Positions 54,801-56,135 of a stretch of DNA of 56,135 nt are shown piece by piece. The DNA is taken from assembly GCA_030141605.1 (NCBI GenBank), contig JAQGDQ010001194.1, forward strand, positions 1 through 56,135. Reading direction: 5' to 3'. The notes beneath the pieces were generated by a model. It had not been told where the DNA came from. It worked only from the letters and a program-made list of their open reading frames with translations, and did no database searches. Positions within the stretch are counted from its first letter, which is position 1. Each line of letters begins with the position of its first letter. The translations under genes were made by a program, and so were the position numbers. Origin of the DNA: Tubiluchus corallicola. Lineage: Eukaryota; Priapulida; Priapulimorpha; Priapulimorphida; Tubiluchidae.

Positions 54801-55708
54801 AGCCTGTTTGTCGGACGCCAGTTTCTCAATCCTGGGTTTCGTCAGGCTCAAAGCAACGCGTGCATCGCTTTCCACGTCCAACCTATTTCTTTTCTTTGTT
54901 TTCATGTTCATTATGGACCCCATGACACAGTGTTGCCTGCCGGAGGCAGTCTCTTCAAGAAGAAAACTACGTAAAATGCATTCCGAGCGAAGTTTTAAAA
55001 ATTTTCAGAGGGGCGCCCGTTACCCCCCCAAAAACTATATTACCCCCGGGGCGTAATTTACCCCTACTTTGGGAACCACTGATTTAAGATGTACGTGTCA
55101 ATTATTAAAATGTCGCTGACTCACCCACAAAGGTGCGCCACTCAGTAACCAAAAATATATTTTTAATCTTATTGACAAGATACAGTAATTTAAAATTTTA
55201 CTTATTTAGTAACATGTAGCTATGAATGCTCTGATTACTTTTTTCAAGCTTTACTCAGTGTTATCAAAACTCATTTCAAACGACCTACTATCAAAATGCC
55301 TGCGCCTAAGGGTCATTGCAGGAGTTTAAATTTACATGTTTTATACAGCGTTACTGTATACACAAGCCCTGCATGCAAAGAGGCAGTACGTAAGTGGTAT
55401 AAAATTTCAAGACGAATATTTTAAGCTTTATGTAACTGGAGGGTTTTCTGGTGCTTCCGCATAATTTTTGCCGGAAAAATTCGGATGTTTTTTATGCTGT
55501 AGTGATTACCTTAAAAGTTGCTGCGACATTAGTGAAGTTGGCAATTCCTCCACCGATCAATAAAACTTTTCCATCCGGATGTTGTTCTTGAATCATTAGC
55601 GACAAGATCGTCTTTGCGTACTCGAACGTCTGCTGCTCACTGGGTGCGCCACTGTACTCACCGTAGTTAGCCAGTTCACTAGCGCCGCCGAGATCGCAGA
55701 TCGTGTCA
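28797..55708 (-). CDS. ACLY: ACLY, ATP-citrate lyase (18 coding exons, N-terminus outside window)
   Basis: Cytosolic homotetramer that makes acetyl-CoA and oxaloacetate from citrate, CoA and ATP. Exons in transcript order: 55708-55510, 53356-53239, 52443-52295, 49684-49664, 48090-47941, 46516-46357, 43597-43377, 42411-42320, 41111-40925, 38080-37970, 36733-36606, 36515-36422, 35830-35676, 34632-34482, 33538-33395, 31737-31624, 30831-30672, 28888-28797. All are GT-AG and in phase, giving 814 codons plus stop, from about human residue 305 to the end. Seen in order: citrate-binding [10 protein letters not shown] and VRRAGPNY; a variable linker; the CoA-binding/ligase module with [26 protein letters not shown] and phosphohistidine motif FGHAGACAN; then the citrate-synthase-like lyase module with [22 protein letters not shown] and NVDGFIGVA. 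The ATP-grasp exons lie to the right. Confidence 0.97.
29187..29645. mobile_element. piggyBac-like MITE with TTAA duplication
   Basis: Ends CCCTTTCAGTCCC and GGGTATGAAAGGG are inverted relatives, flanked exactly by TTAA at 29183-29186 and 29646-29649, the hallmark of piggyBac. No transposase. Confidence 0.88.
30149..30352. mobile_element. Palindromic foldback MITE built of GTCAAATGTAGAC modules
   Basis: Outer inverted ends GGTTTTACACGTCAAATG (left) match the reverse complement at the right end. Inside, CAAATGTAGAC occurs repeatedly, in direct orientation in the left half and inverted in the right half. Likely TA-type duplication at the flanks, not certain. Confidence 0.7.
30672..30831 (-). 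CDS. ACLY: ACLY exon: [15 protein letters not shown]
   Basis: Carries NVDG, whose aspartate is a catalytic residue of the citryl-CoA lyase module, and [20 protein letters not shown]. Acceptor CGTTTCAG, donor ATTG|GTATGT. Confidence 0.97.
30946..31475 (-). mobile_element. 5S-SINE, full-length copy 2
   Basis: Minus-strand head 31475-31358 is the 5S-like part; the body and the GGATGCCAAC end reach 30946. It lies in an ACLY intron, same strand as the gene, 114 bp upstream of an acceptor. I could not define the target duplication cleanly. Confidence 0.88.
31624..31737 (-). CDS. ACLY: ACLY exon: [15 protein letters not shown]
   Basis: 38 codons ending [13 protein letters not shown]; acceptor CTTTTTCAG, donor AAG|GTGAGA; phase 0 on both sides. 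Confidence 0.97.
31875..32393 (+). repeat. Minisatellite with higher-order structure (TATGAAACTT units)
   Basis: About 520 bp of TATGAAACTT-containing units in an ACLY intron. Two variants (with TAGTAGAGG or TGGTAGAGG) alternate with a short CT form, giving a higher-order period of about 54 bp. The plus strand is open for 167 codons ([11 protein letters not shown] repeats) only because the unit length is divisible by three. Confidence 0.95.
32770..33214. mobile_element. Tigger-like MITE (CAGTGTTCCCTC ends) with TA duplication
   Basis: Ends CAGTGTTCCCTCGCTACTTC and its inverted partner GAGGGAACACTG, flanked by TA at 32768-32769 and 33215-33216. Non-coding. Confidence 0.85.
33395..33538 (-). 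CDS. ACLY: ACLY exon: [15 protein letters not shown] to GIGHRVKS
   Basis: 48 codons including the GIGHRVKS motif with an active-site histidine of the citrate-synthase-like fold. Acceptor TTGTCTTAG, donor TCG|GTATTT. Confidence 0.97.
33783..34211 (+). mobile_element. Helitron-like repeat, copy 2 (internally deleted)
   Basis: Starts with (TA)n-AGATTCGAGGCTACAGC, then skips about 300 bp present in copy 3, and ends GCGTTTGCTAG|T after a GCAAAA/TTTTGC hairpin. Confidence 0.6.
34341..34481 (-). repeat. ACLY: In-frame tandem copy of the ACLY exon 3' half, with a second donor
   Basis: Just downstream of the donor of exon 34632-34482, a copy of the last ~35 codons of that exon ([20 protein letters not shown] onward) repeats, ending at its own ATT|GTAAGC donor at 34341. 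The interval is exactly 141 nt (47 codons) and has no stop. Within the coding part I count four substitutions, of which three are silent and one changes Ala to Val. A short remnant of the exon end lies between the copies. Using the distal donor would duplicate the SGAHNS active-site segment. Confidence 0.9.
34482..34632 (-). CDS. ACLY: ACLY exon: [20 protein letters not shown] to CSGLLTI
   Basis: 151 nt, acceptor GTTTACAG, donor ATT|GTAAGT. Holds [14 protein letters not shown], part of the citryl-CoA lyase active site. The distal alternative donor at 34341 keeps frame (see the tandem copy). Confidence 0.96.
35179..35484 (-). mobile_element. 5S-SINE, 5'-truncated copy 3
   Basis: Lacks the 5S head; only body and the GGATGCCAAC end remain. 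An exact 13-bp duplication GTACAGTTATATT flanks it (35166-35178 and 35485-35497). 5' truncation with target duplication is the mark of LINE-driven retroposition. Confidence 0.88.
35676..35830 (-). CDS. ACLY: ACLY exon: [15 protein letters not shown] to LLWFQRR
   Basis: Conserved [18 protein letters not shown], which starts the lyase module. Acceptor TTTTTTGTTAAAG, donor AGGAG|GTAAAT. Confidence 0.97.
35831..36421 (-). repeat. ACLY intron made almost wholly of a ~72-bp minisatellite
   Basis: Seven copies of a unit containing GAAAGCTTTACAATTGACTG and TCGACTTTAATCCAAGCATA fill about 35895-36410 of this 591-bp intron. The array starts about 10 bp after the 5' splice site of exon 36515-36422, so the donor and the array are nearly contiguous. 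Confidence 0.95.
36422..36515 (-). CDS. ACLY: ACLY exon: [15 protein letters not shown] to MDYSWAR
   Basis: Includes [16 protein letters not shown], the linker into the lyase module. Acceptor GTTTTTTAG, donor AAGG|GTATGG. Confidence 0.97.
36606..36733 (-). CDS. ACLY: ACLY exon with phosphohistidine motif FGHAGACAN
   Basis: [11 protein letters not shown] contains the histidine that is transiently phosphorylated (His760 in human, from memory). Ends FDVLGETI. Acceptor CTTTTAG, donor CG|GTAATT. Confidence 0.97.
36989..37490. mobile_element. hAT-like element (CAGGGATGAGAA end), copy with degraded right end
   Basis: Highly similar to 48979-49454 from CAGGGATGAGAATGACAAAT to AAAAACTCAGAATTC, but the right terminal repeat is missing. 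It has a GC-rich insert near 37040-37095 absent from the other copy. In an ACLY intron. Confidence 0.65.
37970..38080 (-). CDS. ACLY: ACLY exon: [16 protein letters not shown] to MFTAE
   Basis: 37 codons, phase 0; includes [14 protein letters not shown]. Acceptor TTTAATTTAG, donor GAG|GTACAG. Confidence 0.97.
38319..39070 (+). mobile_element. Helitron-like repeat, copy 3 (longest)
   Basis: About 750 bp from (TA)n-AGATTCGAGGCTACAGC to a GTGCTAG|T end; the best reference copy of the family in this window. No coding capacity that I can support. Confidence 0.6.
39420..39848 (+). repeat. GA-rich compound microsatellite
   Basis: Blocks of GAGA, GAGACGA, GAGAGC (about 170 bp, very regular) and again GA (about 80 bp), in an ACLY intron. 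The long open frames on both strands (RERE... and LALA...) are artefacts of the repeat. Confidence 0.97.
40390..40835 (+). mobile_element. RTE/Expander-like LINE 3' fragment with (GAA)n tail
   Basis: GTCAGGAAGGGCATCCGCCT and a coding end [19 protein letters not shown], then [19 protein letters not shown] and [13 protein letters not shown] are hallmarks of this group. The 3' end GGCGACCC...GGGAAAAGC followed by GAAGAAGAAG fits the short-repeat tail of RTE elements. Internal deletions break the frame. Confidence 0.75.
40925..41111 (-). CDS. ACLY: ACLY exon: [16 protein letters not shown] to LVLLGE
   Basis: Includes the CoA-ligase motif SRSGGMSNE and [17 protein letters not shown]. Acceptor CGCTTTAG, donor GAG|GTGATT. 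Confidence 0.97.
41164..41501 (-). mobile_element. Tigger/pogo-like MITE, copy 2
   Basis: Inverted relative of 15640-15968. Ends CAGTCGACTCTCGTTAAAC and GAGGGTTGACTG. The flanks are TA on the right and CA on the left (one base changed). It begins about 50 bp upstream of an ACLY acceptor. Confidence 0.82.
41836..42303 (-). repeat. Tandem array, four units of about 119 bp, abutting an ACLY donor
   Basis: Units share GATCCAGTTTAGCCTTGAAA and CCAGGCAGTGACTTC. The array begins about 16 bp after the donor of exon 42411-42320. Confidence 0.93.
42320..42411 (-). CDS. ACLY: ACLY exon: [16 protein letters not shown] to LYRPG
   Basis: Completes GPATVGG with the previous exon; [10 protein letters not shown] is conserved. 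Acceptor ATTTTTAG, donor GGCAG|GTAGTT. Confidence 0.97.
42695..43186 (+). mobile_element. 5S-SINE, full-length copy 4
   Basis: The head (42697-42811) keeps 5S landmarks TGATCACCGAAGTTAAGCAA and GGTGAGCGCCTAGGAATACC. The body and GGATGCCAAC end follow. Flanked by an exact 10-bp duplication ATATAGGGGC (42685-42694, 43187-43196). Antisense to ACLY in its intron. Confidence 0.9.
43377..43597 (-). CDS. ACLY: ACLY exon: [17 protein letters not shown] to IIGPAT
   Basis: Includes NFASLRSAY-type [16 protein letters not shown] and [17 protein letters not shown]. Acceptor TTTTCAG, donor ACA|GTATGT. Confidence 0.97.
43661..44035 (+). mobile_element. Helitron-like repeat, copy 4 (left end missing)
   Basis: Corresponds to the right half of copy 3, from TGTCAAACAGCCTGCAGAAA to CCTTTGCTAG|T, with a clear CGCAAAA/TTTTGCG hairpin before the end. 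Both flanks carry the same ~35-bp LINE 3' tail (43628-43662 and 44038-44073). Confidence 0.6.
44041..44725 (-). mobile_element. LINE ORF2 3' part with 3' UTR and tail
   Basis: Minus-strand frame from about 44725: [20 protein letters not shown], then [20 protein letters not shown] and [14 protein letters not shown]. These are the post-catalytic motifs of a CR1/Jockey-like reverse transcriptase (LGCxI, K..L...YCLPILLYG). The ORF stops at 44338 and a 3' UTR with AATAAACTCATAAT ends near 44041. The 5' part is absent. Confidence 0.82.
45025..45348 (+). repeat. Pentanucleotide microsatellite with ordered motif blocks
   Basis: Starts as AACTC/AGCCC/AGTCC units, then a block of about 12 CACAG units, then about 40 CACTA units, then AACTA units, always in the same 5-base register. 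In an ACLY intron, inside a repeat whose left part resembles 53570-53930. Confidence 0.96.
45774..45885. repeat. Perfect 43-bp inverted repeat (hairpin), 26-nt loop
   Basis: Arms 45774-45816 and 45843-45885 are exact reverse complements (left arm begins AAAAAAAATCATTACAAAC). No mismatch in 43 bp. Directly next to it a ~44-bp segment beginning CGACAATTCACGTAAACGCC is repeated (45886 and 45944). Confidence 0.92.
46357..46516 (-). CDS. ACLY: ACLY exon: [17 protein letters not shown] to HKEILIP
   Basis: Includes [20 protein letters not shown]. Acceptor CTTATGTAG, donor CCTG|GTATGT. Confidence 0.97.
46582..46936 (+). mobile_element. LINE 3' end fragment, relative of 4838-5280
   Basis: A cleaner copy of the family: [20 protein letters not shown] and the end [12 protein letters not shown] then stop at about 46722. 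A 3' UTR shared with the first copy follows, finishing in AATAAAGATTATTTTT. Confidence 0.7.
47422..47898. mobile_element. hAT non-autonomous element, copy 2
   Basis: Starts CAGGAGTGTGCAAATTATC, ends AATTTGCACACCCCTA, flanked by an exact 8-bp duplication CAATACGG (47414-47421, 47899-47906). Same family as 8989-9393. Confidence 0.9.
47941..48090 (-). CDS. ACLY: ACLY exon: variable linker ([16 protein letters not shown] to LFHRKTK)
   Basis: 50 codons in phase 0. Only the end, [10 protein letters not shown], matches the conserved TTLFSRHTK-type segment; the rest is a serine/asparagine-rich, probably disordered linker between citrate-binding and ligase modules. Acceptor GTTTAG, donor AAAG|GTAAAT. 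Confidence 0.93.
48979..49454. mobile_element. hAT-like element with CAGGGATGAGAAT terminal repeats
   Basis: Both ends intact: CAGGGATGAGAATG and AAAATTCTCATCCCTG. No clean 8-bp duplication seen, so the superfamily is inferred from the CAGGG end. Confidence 0.65.
49664..49684 (-). CDS. ACLY: Candidate 21-nt ACLY microexon (TKAQSTQ)
   Basis: TTTTTTTCAACTTGCAG acceptor, 21 nt, then GTAATA donor. Phase 0 on both sides, so it can be included or skipped. It sits in the linker where vertebrate ACLY has an alternatively spliced small exon. Found by splice signals and position only. Confidence 0.5.
51068..51723. mobile_element. hAT non-autonomous element, copy 3, with internal duplication
   Basis: Ends CAGGGGTGTGCAAATTATC and TTTGCACACCCCTG. 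Flanking octamers ATCTAGGG and TTCTAGTG agree at six of eight. About 230 bp (GGGCCACATTAAAC to the TTGCGATATTGGCGCAGA part) occurs twice in tandem inside. Confidence 0.85.
52295..52443 (-). CDS. ACLY: ACLY exon: [17 protein letters not shown] to LLDASGK
   Basis: Includes [18 protein letters not shown]. Acceptor GTTCTTTAG, donor AAG|GTAAAT. Confidence 0.97.
52680..52910. repeat. Tandem array, four units of about 55 bp
   Basis: Units contain GTGTTGATGTATAAGATATT and TATGTATAATTAGTTTAGG. A single further copy stands at 52054-52103, on the other side of exon 52295-52443. Confidence 0.92.
53239..53356 (-). CDS. ACLY: ACLY exon: [16 protein letters not shown] to LRLMRDVG
   Basis: Includes [15 protein letters not shown]; its arginine is part of the citrate site in human ACLY. 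Acceptor GTTTTTGCAG, donor GTAG|GTAAGT. Its 5' edge is duplicated 127 bp upstream. Confidence 0.97.
53344..53585 (-). repeat. 127-bp tandem duplication covering the acceptor of an ACLY exon
   Basis: Units 53344-53470 and 53471-53585. Each includes the acceptor and the first 13 exon bases (CTCTAACTATGCCCTGC on the plus strand). The upstream (decoy) acceptor would lead to GIVRGPPS and then a stop, so using it is non-productive. Confidence 0.88.
54516..55081. mobile_element. hAT non-autonomous element with exact 8-bp duplication
   Basis: Ends CAGTGGTTCCCAAACTTTC and ACTTTGGGAACCACTG, flanked by ATTTAAGA at 54508-54515 and 55082-55089. Different family from the CAGGGGTGTGC one. In the first ACLY intron of the window. 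Confidence 0.93.
55510..55708 (-). CDS. ACLY: ACLY exon: [18 protein letters not shown] to [10 protein letters not shown]
   Basis: First ACLY exon in the window. [12 protein letters not shown] carries citrate-binding residues (Asn346 and Thr348 in human, from memory). Acceptor is weak: CCCCCGTAG with a G-rich plus strand, i.e. a short pyrimidine tract TTTTTTTCCCCCG. Donor AAG|GTAATC. Confidence 0.97.
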
Positions 55709-55958
55709 CTACGGGGGAAAAAAACATTTCCTTGTATAAAATTTGCCAATTGTTCATTAAAGAAAGCACATTAAACAATAGCAAATGTAACCAGAAGCCA
55801 TTGCAGTTTCTCACAACTATTCTCATATTCTTATAACAACGGCGTTTAGTCAAATTCTGGTAATCAGCCTCCAACTGGACCAGTCAGACGAAACCTCCGT
55901 ATGGCTTCTGGCGCCGATAAGAGCGCTTCATTAGTGAGCTAGTCTGCTTCTCTCTCTC

Positions 55959-55994
<36 letters not shown>

Positions 55995-56003
55995 CCTCTC
56001 TTT

Positions 56004-56045
<42 letters not shown>

Positions 56046-56098
56046 CCTCCGTCCATCCCTCCCTCCCTCCCTCCATCTCCCTCTCCCTCCATCCCTAC

Positions 56099-56135
<37 letters not shown>
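55709..56135 (-). other. ACLY intron with TC microsatellite to window edge
   Basis: From about 55950 the plus strand is (TC)n, with CTCC/CCAT interruptions. No exon found; the N-terminal ACLY exons are further right. Confidence 0.85.

Overview
This is a 56 kb piece of an AT-rich, intron-rich, transposon-rich animal (metazoan) nuclear genome. The evidence is GT-AG introns of 0.2-3 kb, split genes for mitochondrial and cytosolic metazoan proteins, a SINE family with a 5S-rRNA-derived head, and many LINE, hAT, Tc1/mariner-like and Helitron-like fragments. I cannot name the phylum from the sequence; an invertebrate with a medium to large genome is the best fit. There are no CRISPR arrays, operons or other prokaryotic features.

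Layout. (1) 1-8.4 kb, minus strand: first two coding exons of a Na+/H+ exchanger-like gene (SLC9C/CPA1 type). Exon 1 is present twice, inside a 1.9 kb direct repeat that looks about 99% identical (1194-3101 and 6502-8405). Exon 2 (4193-4471) lies between the copies. (2) 8.4-14.3 kb: gene-poor, with an hAT element, a LINE relic, an hAT-like MITE and a 5S-SINE. (3) 14.3-15.6 kb, plus: SURF1 (cytochrome c oxidase assembly), coding region in a single exon, preceded by a small 35-codon ORF. (4) 18.8-27.4 kb, plus: GTDC1/QTMAN (queuosine-tRNA mannosyltransferase), five coding exons, 605 aa, with a long acidic/serine-rich linker. (5) 28.8-55.7 kb, minus: ACLY (ATP-citrate lyase), 18 coding exons covering about the last three quarters of the protein; the N-terminal ATP-grasp part lies beyond the right edge. 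GTDC1 and ACLY are convergent, with 1.4 kb between their stop codons.

The recognised genes are housekeeping genes (respiratory-complex assembly, tRNA modification, cytosolic acetyl-CoA supply) and need not work together. The most unusual structure is inside ACLY. The exon carrying the SGAHNS motif of the citryl-CoA lyase module is followed by a tandem, in-frame copy of its own 3' half with a second splice donor, which would add 47 residues if used. Several other ACLY exon-intron junctions are abutted by tandem arrays or duplications. Also notable are a 21-nt candidate microexon, absence of the vertebrate TASFSE phosphosite motif in the exons found, the duplicated exchanger first exon, the 5S-SINE family with clean target-site duplications, and a perfect 43-bp inverted repeat.
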